A DNA stretch of 64,000 bases from Nymphaea colorata (Eukaryota > Streptophyta > Magnoliopsida > Nymphaeales > Nymphaeaceae). Location of the stretch: contig NC_045139.1 of NCBI RefSeq assembly GCF_008831285.2, positions 4,996,704 through 5,060,703 on the forward strand, read 5' to 3'. Both the position numbers and the translations under genes were made by a program. Numbering within the stretch: position 1 is the stretch's first letter; each line of letters begins with the position of its first letter. The notes below the pieces were generated by a model. It saw nothing but the letters and a program-made list of their open reading frames with translations, had not been told where the DNA came from and did no database searches. Below are positions 10,741-23,389 of this stretch, in pieces.

Positions 10741-13700
10741 ATGGCCGCCGCCACCGCCACCGCCTCTACGTCCTTCTCGCCGCCTCCGTGCTGTTCCCTT
10801 CGTCGACGGTTCCATGCCTCTCCCGACCGGGCCGCCACCATGCCCCTCCCCCGTCTCCTCCTTCTGACCCGCCACCAGCTCCGCCACCGCCTCCGCCGCT
10901 CTGCCGTCTCCGTCGCCGCCTCCGTCAAGCAGGAGGAGATCCTCTGGACGCGAGCGCCCGTCTCCGTTGTGGAGCCCGCTGCAGAGTCTCTCTTCCACGT
11001 CTCAGTAGACTTGAGCGACAGCCCCGGCCTTGCCGCCTCGTATGTCGCCGCGGGGCAGTATCTCCAGGTCAGGGCCCTCGAGTGCCGGCCGGCCTTCCTC
11101 GCCATCGCTTCCCCTCCGTCACCCTCCGGCACGAAATTGGAGTTCCTTATCAAGGACATCGACGGGTCCGCGGCCTCGCTTATCTGCCGGCTCCGCCGCG
11201 GCGATGTCGTCGAGCTCGGCCCGGTCATGGGCAAGGGCTTCAACATCTCCGAGATCTCCCCGCCCGAGTCCTTCTCCTCCGTCCTCATCTTCGCCACTGG
11301 CTCTGGGATCAGGTCGGATCTCTTGTCCTTTCCTAACTTCCTGCTTAAAGGAATTGTTGATTATCTTGCTTCTGCTGAGCATCTTCGGAAAAGTTGGGGA
11401 CTCTGACTTCGTCTCATAGAAAATTTGATTTCCTTTTTTCACACTGGATCTTTTCTCTGAGCTCGAGATAATGGACCTCCGAGCACAAATTTATCAGATA
11501 CAATAGTATCTTCTCTTGATTCCTTTTCCTTTGAGCCGATTGCAGTAAATTGCATAATTGGTTACTGATGATTATACTTCCGCGATTGTGTGACTGTAGC
11601 GGGGCTTGTTAGAAGCTCTTACTGTAGCTCTTGAGTATGAAGAACATGATGAAGTTGAACCAGCTCAGTTGTTATTCTGTACGGTTAGCTAACGTAAGGA
11701 GATGCTCTATCAAAGTACGAAGATGTAAGGTTGCTTTTGTTGCCGAAATGAGTTCCCGTCCATGGTGATGGTTGAATTAGTTTTACTCAGAGGATTGGTT
11801 GTTGGGTATTAGCCCTAGCTTCCGTATTAGGAATTCCCAGGGTTTTATAGTGCTACATGATGCATGGCAGAAGATGTGAGAAATTACTAGTTTGGCTAGT
11901 ATCTTGCTTTATTGGCTTACATACCTCAATTTCTACTTGAGTTCCTCATATTGTGCCACACCGCGTAACTGTCATGGTATAATTCTATTTCCGATGCTTA
12001 ATTTTCTTTTTCCTCTCTTCTGCCTGAAGTTTGGGACGGAGAACTGAGAGTAAAAGAAAAAAGAAAGAAAAACCTCATTGTGCATTCCTTTCTTGTGCTA
12101 CAAGTTATGGGCTCACATTTCTGTTCTGTTAATTCTCGTGCAGTCCCATTCGAGCCCTTATAGAATCAGGTTTTGATGCAAAGATGCGTCCAGATGTGCG
12201 CCTTTATTATGGAGCAAGAAATCTTCAAAGGATGGCCTACCAGGTATGGAGATAGTTCTCTTCTATGTGGTTTTATTTCTTTTACTTAAGTGGATCCTGA
12301 GCTGATGCTTAAAGTTAATGAATTATTTACCTTTTTTTTTTGTTTTTTGGTTACACAGGATAAATTCAAGGACTGGGAATATTCTGGTGTTAACGTAATT
12401 CCTGTCCTATCACAACCAGATGATAGATGGACAGGAGAGAAAGGTTATGTACAGGTATCCTTGTTAAGCACAATAAACTGTATGAGAGTTTTGAGATGCT
12501 ATAGACCATAGTTTTCTAAAAGAAAAGAAAAAATGCAGGCAGCATTTGCTAGAGCAAAACAAATTTTGGATCCTTCAACTACTGGTGCAGTTCTCTGTGG
12601 TCGCAAGCAAATGGCTGAGGTACTACTCCGACTTTTCCAAATTGTAAACAAAAAGTTGGCTTTGTCGCTTCCAAAAAGATGGTATCTCTATAACTTTCTT
12701 TCCATCACTGTATGATTATTCTGTCTTTGCCACAAACTTGTTTGGTAGATCCAATATTGGCTGTGAGTATTCTGCTTGTAATATTGTAGTTCAAATTATT
12801 TCCCATCATTTTCTTTGTTCACTAGAATCTTGTTCACTAAATTTAATATTTGTCGTGTTTTCTGCTTCTGATATTTGTAGTAAGGCCATGCTTCTTTCCT
12901 CCTTTATGGGCTCTGTTTGGAGTGTCAAAGATAGATCGCGATGGCCTGCTAAATTTAATGGAGGACTTGTGATAGGCACTTCAAGGCATTCTTTGCTTTT
13001 CCTTTGTTGTAAGGAGTAGCATGCTGAGTTGGTCTATTGTCAATTTATTGCAGAATCAACATTCTTCTCTTTTGCTGGATTCATATGCTGGTTTATGATA
13101 TGCTTTGAAAGGCATGAGCATTGAATGAGAACCAAGGAATAGAAGTTGCCTATGAAAAGGGAAATAAAAGTTTGAGGAAAAATTGTGATGGAACGAAAAC
13201 TCAGTGACTGCAATAATTCAAACAATTGAAAATTGAGTCGCCTTCCGCTGTTCAGGGCTATTGATCGTTGTTTGCAAACCATGCTTGTATAGCTATATTT
13301 TCAGCCTGTTTATTGTTAAATTTTCTTGTGTGCTTTTTGAGTCAACGGATAGCTGCATGAGTATGATGTGAGAAATTCAAGACGAGCACAGTATCATGTT
13401 TTCTTCCCATAAACCTCAAGGCAAAACTTTCTTTTCGACATTTAATATCGTATAACATAACTCCAGCCAAAATCAGATGGTCAAAGCAGGAGATTTATTG
13501 GACAGATTTTTCTGTACGTATGGAACAATCATATATTATATGTTTCCCTTTCCATTTGGAAACAGGGTACAGTAGTACAAATTACAAAATGAATATGTAA
13601 AGTTTAAGATCCTCATTGATTAGCTTTAATATTATCCCACACAGTTATTTTGTGTCAAGTCATTATTTAGGTGATTTCCTCTTGGACAACCATATGCTTT

Positions 13701-15624
13701 TTGAAATCTTCTCTTTGACTTTATCAACCTCTGTTCTTTGGCTACTAGAGTAAAGATGGCCTTATCCTGTCATCCATCTAGAAATATTCCTGCTATGCTA
13801 TGAACATCATGTTGCATAAGGTGATAAGGTCTTTTCCAAACAGATTGAGAAAGGTACATGTGATAATCCCTCATTGGGATTATCATTGGTTGTGAGAAGT
13901 TAATACTGTTGCAGGTTTTTCATCGGGATTATCATTGGTCGTGAGAAGTTAATACTGTTGCAGGCAACATTTTTGTCCCATTTGCTTGGCTTCGATGTTA
14001 ACATCTTGATCTAAACATCATTGGTTGTGAGAAGTTAATACTGTTGCAGGTTTCAGTTTGGGAAGACTAAAAATGATCAGTTTTTCTTAAGAAAATCTAG
14101 GAAATCCCATGTTATGATGATAGATACCAGTTATAGGGTCCCGCCCCTATCATCTACCATGGCTTGTACTTGATTTCATCGTTTATCAATCTTTAACAAA
14201 AACAGGATTTCCTCCGTAAGTATGATATCCTGAACTAGGATATCAATCTTCTAAGGTAGCTGGTAACTCCTCGCAAGGGCACATAAACTACTCTCAACTG
14301 GTAAAATAGTTTACTCCTTCATTCTTCTTCAATACTTCCATCTTATTTATCTATCTTCTTTCACTTATGAACTTCCACCATTGTTAAGAATATGAGTTGG
14401 TTCCCAATTGGAGACAAATTTTATTTACTATGAAGTTGAACTGTAGCATGCGTAATGGCACAAAGATGTGTAGTACACAATCAGTTCCCTTTCATGAGAG
14501 TGTGGCCATTCTGTCAACGTGTCAGAAGGACTTTGTAGCCCCTTCTGCTTTGTGCAACACTGCAACTTCAGAATTGTTTGTCAAGGATGTAAACTTCTTT
14601 ATTTTCACCACCACAAGAAGTGAAAAACTATGATAATGAAATTCCTTTGATTTGGCCATCAGCCAGTTTAATAGATCAACCATGGTAGGACAAAGATATT
14701 CTTACATTTTTTCTCCACTGTCTAATCTGTCGTCAGTCATCACAAGTGAGTAGCAGGGCATCATTGTTCTTCTAACAACTCCATTTTTCTCAATTAAATT
14801 TGAACATTTTGTTTTTTATCTCATGGCAGCCCTTTACTTAAATAGTTATTTTCTTATGGTATTATCATGTTCTGTGACTATAAGTTGCCTTTTGCATCAA
14901 CCTGTGAACCTTCCTCCTTCGTACCTACTGTTACTGCAAGAGGCACACTGGCCTCTCTCTCTCATTTGTACCATATTCTCCTTAACACATTTTTTTCCTT
15001 TCCACAAGTCATAAATACATATCTGGGTAATTGGTCAAATCACATTTCAGAATGGAGTTTTATGCTTGGTTGACCTCCCTATTTATGATACCCACTGAGC
15101 TCATCACAGAACTGCTCCTTTATCGCTAGCGATGGAACAAGGTTTTAAGTTTTGCCATTTTTTTATTAATAGGAAAAAAAACAAGTAAAGGCTTCCTTGT
15201 TTGATTGTGCTAACTACTAGGGAAACAAGAGTAACAAAAGTATGAAAATGTTGAATGCTCAAGGTGGGTCTAGATAAGAAATTGACTAAAAAAATAGTCA
15301 AAAACATAAGTGACAAAACTTTTGCATAACGGTAGTTTTATCTTGTTTGGGAAAACATACTGCTTTTGGCAAATTTTTTCAGGCCTAAAGGAAAAGTTAG
15401 AGTAATCTCATTCAAATAATATTCGTCTTAATTCCATGTCAATCTTTCTACTGCTTGTCAATTTTACAACCTTCAGTCTATCTTTATAATGATCTATGGT
15501 CTCTTTGTGTTTCATGAATTTTCTTTTTCTTCTCACCTGTTTCTCCCTCATTTTGCTTCAGGACGTCACCTCCATTCTTGTTGCTGATGGTGTCTCAAGC
15601 AAAAAGATTCTCAAGAACTTCTAA
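10741..15624 (+). CDS. pKIWI502-like FNR-superfamily oxidoreductase
   Basis: Exons are 10741-11312, 12144-12243, 12359-12454, 12539-12619 and 15562-15624, all with GT-AG borders and matching phases, giving 303 residues. The protein matches the plant 'fruit protein pKIWI502' family, a ferredoxin-NADP reductase-like FAD/NAD(P)-binding fold whose substrate is unknown. Visible signatures are LFHVSVDLSDSPGLAASY and AGQYLQVR in the FAD-binding half, then FATGSGISPIRALIESGF, VRLYYGARN and GAVLCGRKQMAE in the NAD(P)-binding half, and the conserved end KKILKNF. The Ala/Ser/Arg-rich first 60 residues look like a plastid transit peptide. An in-frame upstream ATG at 10504 lacks a stop before 10741, but its translation looks non-coding, so 10741 was preferred. 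Intron 4 is 2.9 kb and carries repeats. Confidence 0.93.
13876..14050. repeat. Three-copy short direct repeat in intron 4 of the pKIWI502-like gene
   Basis: ATCATTGGTTGTGAGAAGTT followed by AATACTGTTGCAGG occurs at 13876-13915 and 14016-14050. A one-base variant (GGTC for GGTT) lies at 13925-13964. Each copy ends in TTGCAGG, an intron-acceptor-like string, so cryptic acceptors are possible. Confidence 0.85.
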
Positions 15625-18604
15625 CTGCAGCCAGCAGGACTTCAATGTTGTAACGATTGTTGGAGAGTAAAAGCACCGCTTCATTATTTCTCCGATGTTT
15701 CAAATATCTATTTGATGTAGTAATTCTTTTACAGAGAAACTTTACCTCTGTAACAATTCATGAGGATATACAATAAGAGATGCCTTCTGAGTTTAAGCAT
15801 GTGCAGATGCGCACTATTGAACACATTTTTGCAGACAGCGGTCAGAAATAATGTTGCACTATGCACATATTCGTTCGTACCTTTGGCAGAAAAAGAAAAA
15901 ACATTCAGCACCTGTAGATAGATGGTTGGTATTCAACATGCCTATGACATCACGAGAAGTTCATTGAACCTTATAAACTGTAATAGGTGGACCAAAAACG
16001 TTAAGTTTCTTTATGTGACCTTCCTTATCCCAGAAATCATTGCACCAAGTGCTGATTCTTGCCATTGCATAGCTCTCTCATTCACGGTTGCATCTTTTAG
16101 GGCTCCACCATGGTAACGTGACAAGCTGGTTCTGCCGAAGCCACTACTGAATCTCGTGCATCTGTATCTGGAATTGACTGTTGATCTGAGCACGGCTTTC
16201 TGAGCGGGGACGCGCACTTTGTTTTCAGTGTGCACAAGGCACATATGAATGGAGCATAAGGCTGGAATTCTCAGTCAAATATGACAAAAGGTATCAAATT
16301 TCAGCTGCATACTTAGATCGGATGTTCTTTCCACTTGCTTCTGTATTTCACTTAGACCTCTGAATTACGCAAACCCTGCAGACTGGCACTCTTTCAGCAC
16401 AAGTAAGCAGAAAAGAAAAGGGAAAAGAAAGAAAGCAAAAAACGTGAAGTTTTTTACACGCAGTTGCCCCTCCAGAGAAAGCCCTTGGTAAGTGCAACAT
16501 GCTTTAGGGGAAAAACTCCGTGAGAAAGATCAGGCTGCAGTGTCAGAGCCACTGAACTTTCCTAACAAAAACCTCCTTGATTGCCTGCGTGCAAGCTCAG
16601 GGGTGTCATCCTCTTAACCAAGGGGTCTCGATCAACCTCACCCATGTAAAGAAAGAGAAAGGTCTCGAGGCATTTTCAACACTAGCTTAGCCCTATTTGG
16701 TTAGGGACATACCGATCCGAGTTGTGGTAATTCTAGTGGAGAGTTCAATGCCTGGGGTGTGTCTCTTAGCATAAACTGCTCGAAGTTTGCCTACACCTAC
16801 CATGTATATTTTTCTTAGGCAAAGTGGTTTCACTTTCACAACTAGAACTCTGCTGCTTGCTCCACTTTGGAGAGGTACTGATCTTTCAGGTCTTCTGCCT
16901 CATACCTTTCATCCGAGTAATCCTCTTTCACTCTGCAAATCCAGTTAAGGTTGTTTTCTCATGAGTTACTCTTCTTTCTCTGTTCGCTCTACTTTGTTTT
17001 TATCATCTCCTCCAAGCAACCCAAGAAAAAATGGTCGCTCAGCCAAGGGCCTTCTGCTTCCGTGGCGTAAACTTGGTTTCCCTGCCTCTCACAGTTTGCA
17101 TCTACCACATGCTTGTGCCTGTGTCTGCGTGCAAGCATGTGGTTTCCCCTGCCTCTCACAAATTGCGTGAGTGCAAAGCTTGTGTGCACATGGAAAATAT
17201 GAAGGCAAATTTAGGTCAGAAGTCATGCTATCTTGGCAAAGCCTGGATATTGATCTAGACTGGGAAGAAAATTAAACCAAAATAGTAAATAAATGTACGG
17301 TGGAGTTAGATCTATTCTTTACAAGGCTACATGAGCACGTGAACTTTCTGATTGTCTGTATCTCTATCTGTACTCCTTTCCAATTTTGTGGACAGGTCAC
17401 ACATGCAAGGACATACAAAAAATATATATAAATAAAGAGGGGGGAGTGTTTTCCACACAGAACTTACAGTAGAAAATAATACGTATGACGCATCATTTCT
17501 GGACATGACCCTGCAGAAACCAGCAGCATGCATGATTCGTTTAGCAGAAAATGATTTTGCTTCTTACTATTGCGATGAGTATGCAAGTTCTTCAAAAGCT
17601 TAAGATCTTAGGAGTTGGAACCCAAAAAAAAAGTCATAATATTATGACAAGGAAAAAATGCCACTTAGGTAGATTCGGCTGATTGCTCAATGGCAAATCT
17701 CCATGCTAGTGCTTCCATCCTAAGTCTAATTTCTACTTTGGCTTGTGCAAAAGGTTGACGCCCTAGGTAAATCCAACCACTGCTAGCCTTCATGCATGCT
17801 GGTGGCCCAACCATCTATGTCAAACCGCATGGGACATTGGAGAGAGGGGGTTGAAATTAAAAGAGAGAAAATTTCACTTGCCTAAGGCGTGTCTTAGGAG
17901 GACATTAATGCACGGAACAGAACGTCATATTCACAGGGCATGACATTCTGCCTTGTTGTTCCTCCGCTTTGGAGTTGAGTGGATTCTTTCGGCTCATTTG
18001 GCAAATAGAACAGTTTGTACTTGTTCCATGAATTTGCTCCAAAAGTCAGAGTAGATTCATAAGACGTTTTTTAAGGTGTTCTATGAATCTACCTTTATTT
18101 TTGAGTCATATTAAAACAGTTACATACCATATTAAAACAGTTACATACCATTCAGCTTGTCAAACAAACCCAAATTTGGGTGCATGTAGGCTTTTTTTTC
18201 CACCGTCCCATGCTTGTTTTCCACATCAATTACCTTTTTAAGGATACGTTGTAGCACAACCTCCTGTGCTCTTAGCTTAAGCTAACAAACTGAATCACAG
18301 CTACATGTTGATGGAAACATCTAAACCATCGATTTAAGGAAATCAAGCAGTGGAGATTTAATTGCAAGTACAGAAGGCAAATTGTTTTTAAGCATCCAAA
18401 ATACCCTTCAAGGAATGAGAGAGTGAGAGAGGAAAGAGGAAAGCAAATGAATTTCTTTTAAAAAAATTCATTGTCTGTTTTGAGATGTATTTTGGACTCT
18501 TGAAAGGACATATTGCCTTCTATATTTATGTCTTAAATCTCTATTTTTTATCTCGTTAAAATCGATGGCATAAATGATTCCGATTAAGATCTGGTATATG
18601 AGAG

Positions 18605-18645
<41 letters not shown>

Positions 18646-18874
18646 TTGTACTCGTGTTCGCATCCGTACTCTTGTTCCCACTCACACTGGCACCCATGTG
18701 ATACAGGGTTTTAACAAAAGTGGGTCAATAGCTGATTCCAAGTGGCCAAAACCTTGAATTTTCTTCTCTTCATTTCACTATTTGAAGTTAGTAAGAAACA
18801 AATAGGTGGAGTTAATGCTGCACTTGTTAGTCCAAAGCAACAAAATACTACAGCAGCTCCTCGCTCCCTCTCCT

Positions 18875-18877
<3 letters not shown>
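15625..18877. other. Intergenic region with small repeats
   Basis: No gene is recognisable. A 21-base unit (CATATTAAAACAGTTACATA plus C) is tandemly duplicated at 18107-18148. GGTTTCCCTGCCTCTCACA recurs in near-identical form at about 17077 and 17141. An (AT)n microsatellite fills 18608-18642. Confidence 0.6.

Positions 18878-18924
<47 letters not shown>
18878..18924. repeat. (AG)n microsatellite in the VAP4-like 5' leader
   Basis: A nearly uninterrupted AG run with one AAAG interruption ends two bases before the start codon at 18927. Purine-rich leaders of this kind are common in plants. Length variation here would alter the 5' UTR. Confidence 0.8.
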
Positions 18925-18926
<2 letters not shown>

Positions 18927-21888
18927 ATGGCAAGAGCAGTAGAGACTGAAGTTGAGGTGGAGAGGAATCGTTCCTGTGGAAGAAGAGCCACACTTGTGAC
19001 CATCTTGAGATCTTTTCTTCCAATTAAAAGGCGTCTCCGTCTGGATCCAAGTTCTGACCTCTACTTTCCATGTAAGTATACTCTTCACCTTCAACATGAC
19101 TACCACCGTTGTCAGCACCAGCAGGCAACAACGAGACAGAAGCAAGAGGGGAAGTTTACTTTCTCCCTTCTTCCTTTTGGATAGACTAAGAATTTAGCTA
19201 GCAACATGCTTCAGGGATCTTAACCCGGAATCATTGGTTCTCTATTTCCATATATTTTCCGTTTATTTAGTGAAAAAAATTGCTGTTTCTGTGAAGATGA
19301 ACCAGGAAAACAGGTCCGAAGTGCAGTAAAGATTGTCAACACTAGCCGTTCAAATGTGGCATTCAAGGTTTCTTCTCTCAGCTTCATTACTCTTTAAAAG
19401 TAAAAAAATAACAGAAGTAGAACATGCACAACAGTTGATTTTTACCATTTTCTAGCTGTTCTTAGTTTATGACTATAATCTCTCTTGCTTAGCATGGTCA
19501 GGAAGTTCTAATCGTTTGCACCCAAATTTCGTAGCTGAAGAATGTAAACTTCTGAAGATTCAGACAACTTACAAACTGGAAGGAACTTTTTACCAAGTCT
19601 TTTTCACGTACTTCAGTGTCGCTGTTCTGTGGAGACAATAGGTGTCAATAAGGACATAAGAAACGAAAACGAATTTGGTTTGAAAATATTATGTTTGGAA
19701 ACGTTTTATAGTGGCAATCAATAATTAAAAAGAAGAAAAATAGGGTTATTCTAACACGAAAAGGAACTTATAATATCAAGGAAATATATTTCCATAGCGA
19801 AATGTTCATTTTTTAAGAGTTGTTCATCATACCAAGTTTCACAGCCGGAAAAGAGAAGAAAAAAAGAATATTTTACTCTCGTGCTTCTGAACAGCTTCTC
19901 ATAAGGCTAGCTTTCAAGTTCCCGGGAAATTTCTTGCAAGTATTTTGGAAAGGCAATGTCAGGAGAAGTGATAGGGTAGGTTGTAGTCAAACTTTCTTTA
20001 TTCAAAATTAAATGATGTTAAAGATACTCCATGAACATTGTCATACAGTTTATAAAAGCAACAGTATTTTATTGCAAGATTTGGAATGACCAATATCATG
20101 GCGAGAGACGAGTCCCCCAAAACATCACTTGGTCTAAAATAATGCAATAATGATGCAACAAAGCTGTCTTAGTTTCAACTTCTCATGTTTTTCACAAAAT
20201 TTTGTGACCATGATCTAGAGTTGGTAACTTGCACAGTTCACATCATTTGACTCTACCCATGAATTAGCCAGTAATGGGTCTTTTCACAACGAGATTTATC
20301 GATACAGGGGTGGTATTTAATTTTGAAGGTTACCTAGGTAGCTGACCCTATCAGTGTATTCTTTCAATAGTAAGAACACCAATATATTTTTCTGCTTTTT
20401 AAATAGTATTTCCCTGCTTAATGGATAACCATTCGCTACCAATGAGGAGTCGCTTGTCATCCCAAATTCAAACCAAGGCAATATGGACAGAAAATAGTTG
20501 AAGTCCACGGTCCACAATCCTTCCACATATCATGGTTTGAACTCCAATTCTTCAAAATACACGGTCAACTCATTTGGATCTGAAGCGATAACAAAATTTG
20601 TTTCTGTAACAGTTTCAAACAACAGCTCCTAAAAGCTGCTTCATGAGGCCACCGAGTGGAATGCTCGCTCCTAGAGAATCCATTATCGCCACAGGTACTC
20701 TTTGATTGATGTTCGTAGGGTTTTCCCTTTCATAAAACTCTCTCTGTGATTGGTTTGATCCCAAGTGAATTAAGATCCACAATTTGCAGTAAGCGCCTGA
20801 GTATTCTCACAAAAACTGGAAAGAAACTCATACTACACACCATACTTGCCAAAAGGGAAAAAAAATGAAAAGAAGGAAATAAGTACCGGCTTGATTGTAA
20901 GTGTTACTGTTTTGCAGTGTTCAAGTTTGTCGAGCCCCCAGAAGAGAATGCAGAAGATTCTGATGGGAAGAAAATTAGGACCAAAGATAAATTTAAGATC
21001 GTGAGCATCAAAGTCGAGAGAGGAGGCCAGTTCTCCAACGAGATGGTAACATCATCTCCACTGCCCACTTTCTGCCATGCAAGTTTCCCAATTTCATCAA
21101 TATTCTTAGCCGTGAAGAGATCTGAATCCCCCTTGTATTTGCATATGCATGAAATTTTTTTGCAGTTTGCAGAGCAAAGAAGTGCAGTCGCAGTTGAACA
21201 GGTCATGAAAGTCGTCTTTTTAGATCCAAATATACCTTCCAAGGTAACAAGAGTTCTCTCTTTCTCTCTCTCAAACAAAGTGACTGTATGGCGTGTATTA
21301 ACCATGCCAGTTCCTTTTGAAGGGAGCTAACCCAATGGTACTGAAGAGTATTGATTTGAGCTAATGGTTGCCAACCCAAGGGTGATTTGGGTTAATGGTT
21401 GCCAGTTTTTAGACTAGTACGGCCGGATCTTAATGCTCTCACTCTCTCCCTTTCATATTATGAATAAGACAGGTACTAGAGAAACTTAATAAGCAGCTAA
21501 TAGAAGCAGAGACGGAAGCACGGAAGATATCAACCCCGACTGGTTCGGACAGCAAAATACTAAGCACCGACAACAAAGGCCACGCCGTTGATCAATGGGT
21601 AAGACTCCTAACGCCTCTTATTCTTGAGATTCATGTTCAAATGTTCTCCACAAAATTTTCACTGTAACACATTTGCAAGATAACACACACAACCTGATAA
21701 CTGAACTACATTTACCAGCAACTGACCTACCGTTCTATCTGTGCTAAAAAGAGCAGAAGGAGCGTCGCAAACGCTACCTAGCAGAGCACCAAGGAGAACT
21801 GTCTATTGCCGAGCAGCAGACATTAAGCTCCAGCGTCCACAGCGAAAGCATCATAGCCCTTTCTTCTCAAATCAGGCTTGCCAACTAG
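18927..21888 (+). CDS. VAP4-type vesicle-associated (MSP domain) protein
   Basis: Seven exons: 18927-19071, 19297-19367, 20613-20694, 20918-21045, 21166-21243, 21473-21598 and 21757-21888. Phases are consistent and give 253 residues. The MSP domain spans about residues 37-175. It shows LRLDPSSDLYFPYEPGKQVR, AVKIVNTSRSNVAFKFQTTA, PKSCFMRPPSG, FKFVEPPEE and VAVEQVMKVVFLDP, which match the plant VAP4 group that includes Arabidopsis MAMI. MSP domains bind FFAT-type peptides at ER contact sites. Like that group, this protein has no C-terminal membrane helix; the tail carries a charged WKERRKRYLAEHQ segment. The last acceptor could also be at 21753, adding one Gln. The 1.2-kb intron 2 contains no recognised gene. 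Confidence 0.92.
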
Positions 21889-22372
21889 ACCAACCATGAA
21901 TTTGAAGGGGACAATCATGGAACCGAGCACATCTTAAGATGTTTGTCAAGCCTGCCAACATGTGTAAGCAAAAAAAGGATTCCCAACTAGTTTTCCTTGT
22001 AACAGAGACTACGGAGGCATTTACAAAAATTAAAACCAGGACAGCAAGAATCTCTCTCTCTCTCTCTCACTCCTCATTGCATATATTGATTTTGAAAGCT
22101 TATAAAAATCCGAAAGGCAAGAAAACCAGAAATCGACTTCTGTAGACGGGATCGTTCACGCTCAACCGCTAAACCCTAAAAGCAAACATACAACAACTAC
22201 TCACATGCAAAGCCAGATAAGAAAGCTTTCTGCATGACTCATGAGTTTTGAGATTGCATCCGTCAATTTTCCTTGAATTACGATAACTGTAGGCCAGTAA
22301 ATCCCACAAATCAGTTTGTAAGTAATGATAGAAGAATGATAGTCATGGAGACAAGTCCACAGATTCACGAAT
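21889..22372. other. Convergent 3' ends
   Basis: The spacer between the VAP4-like gene (+) and the charged-repeat gene (-) holds both 3' UTRs and a short CT run (22051-22068). Nothing else is visible. Confidence 0.5.
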
Positions 22373-23389
22373 TCAAAAGGGTGAACTGACATCCCTTTTT
22401 GGGCTTCTCACGGCTTGGCCATTAGTAGCAGCCATTACATGCTTCCCATTTGCTTCTGCAGTCGGTGGATCATGATCCCCCCAGTCATCCAGTCTATCAT
22501 TGTGGTGGTGGTGATGACGACGGTGATGGTGATGACCATGGTGGCGATGTTTGCCGTGCTCTCTTGGCTCATCACCGTTGTCATCAGATGTCTTCCCCAT
22601 TGAGTGGCTTCTCTTCCTGTGCTTATCATCTCCATCATCTTCACTGCTATCATGATGGAAATGGTGCTTACTGTGTGGTTTCCTGGCTTTAGTGACATTG
22701 GGACCCTCCAAACCTGAATCGGAAGAATAAGAAACATATAGGGGGCTTTGATGCCTCGAAGACTTTACATGCTTATGCGAATGTGCCTTCCTTTGCTCCT
22801 TCCCAGATTCATTCTCTGATCCATCAATGCTGCTATCAGAGGTTGATCCTGTGGCCCTTTTCCTGAGCCTGCGTCGAGATTTCTTCTCACCGTCACCTGA
22901 GGAATCCGAGTGAACATGCTTTTTGTATCTTCTGCGTGAGTCATCATCACCACTCTCATCATCGGACTCCGACCCTCTCCTTTTTCTTGACCTGCGTCTA
23001 GATCTCTTGGTACTTTCACCAGATGAATCAGAATGGCTATGTCTTTTGTGTCTCCTGTGTGACTTTTTTGTCAGCTTCCAGCCACCACTGCTGCTATCAC
23101 TATCATCATCAGATTCCGATGATGCGCTATAGTCATGCTTTCTGTGTTTCTTGTGGCTTTTCCTGGAGAGTTTTCTGTCGCCACTGTCACTGTCATCGTT
23201 GGACTCAGATAATGAGGCCTTCCTCTTTCGTCTAGCAGCTTTCAACCTCCTCTTCTCCTTTGCCTCAGCAGCAGCTTTTGCGTTTGCTGCAGTTTCCAAT
23301 TTCTCTTCCCATTTCAAGGGGGCTTCCTGCTTCTCCAGGACCTTCTTCTTCTTCTCTTCAACCAGTTGCAAGAACTTCTTGCAGTCCAT
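22373..23389 (-). CDS. Ser/Arg/Asp/His-rich nuclear-type protein, function unknown
   Basis: A single-exon coding region of 338 residues. The N-terminus (about 1-60) is a predicted helix with many Lys/Glu, starting MDCKKFLQLVEEKKKK and containing APLKWEEKLE. It is followed by repeated units of the type DSDS-x-SRRR/KKSHRRHKRHSHSDSS (about 60-250) and a His-rich tract (about 280-305, HGKHRHHGHHHHRRHHHHH). The acidic Ser clusters alternating with Arg/Lys/His resemble SR-like and FAM133-like splicing-associated proteins, but no RRM or other folded domain is seen. The bases before ATG read AACACCAG on the minus strand, a good acceptor, so an upstream leader exon is likely. The name 'splicing-related' is inference only. 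Confidence 0.8.
   Translation of the reverse strand: MDCKKFLQLVEEKKKKVLEKQEAPLKWEEKLETAANAKAAAEAKEKRRLKAARRKRKASLSESNDDSDSGDRKLSRKSHKKHRKHDYSASSESDDDSDSSSGGWKLTKKSHRRHKRHSHSDSSGESTKRSRRRSRKRRGSESDDESGDDDSRRRYKKHVHSDSSGDGEKKSRRRLRKRATGSTSDSSIDGSENESGKEQRKAHSHKHVKSSRHQSPLYVSYSSDSGLEGPNVTKARKPHSKHHFHHDSSEDDGDDKHRKRSHSMGKTSDDNGDEPREHGKHRHHGHHHHRRHHHHHNDRLDDWGDHDPPTAEANGKHVMAATNGQAVRSPKRDVSSPF

Noticed and set aside
10653-11297. 214-codon minus-strand frame opposite the pKIWI502-like exon 1
   Set aside because: Shadow of the GC-rich coding exon; the plus-strand frame has family signatures and splice sites, the minus one has neither.
22435-23235. Several plus- and minus-strand frames over the charged-repeat gene
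   Set aside because: Alternate-frame shadows of biased Ser/Arg/His codons.
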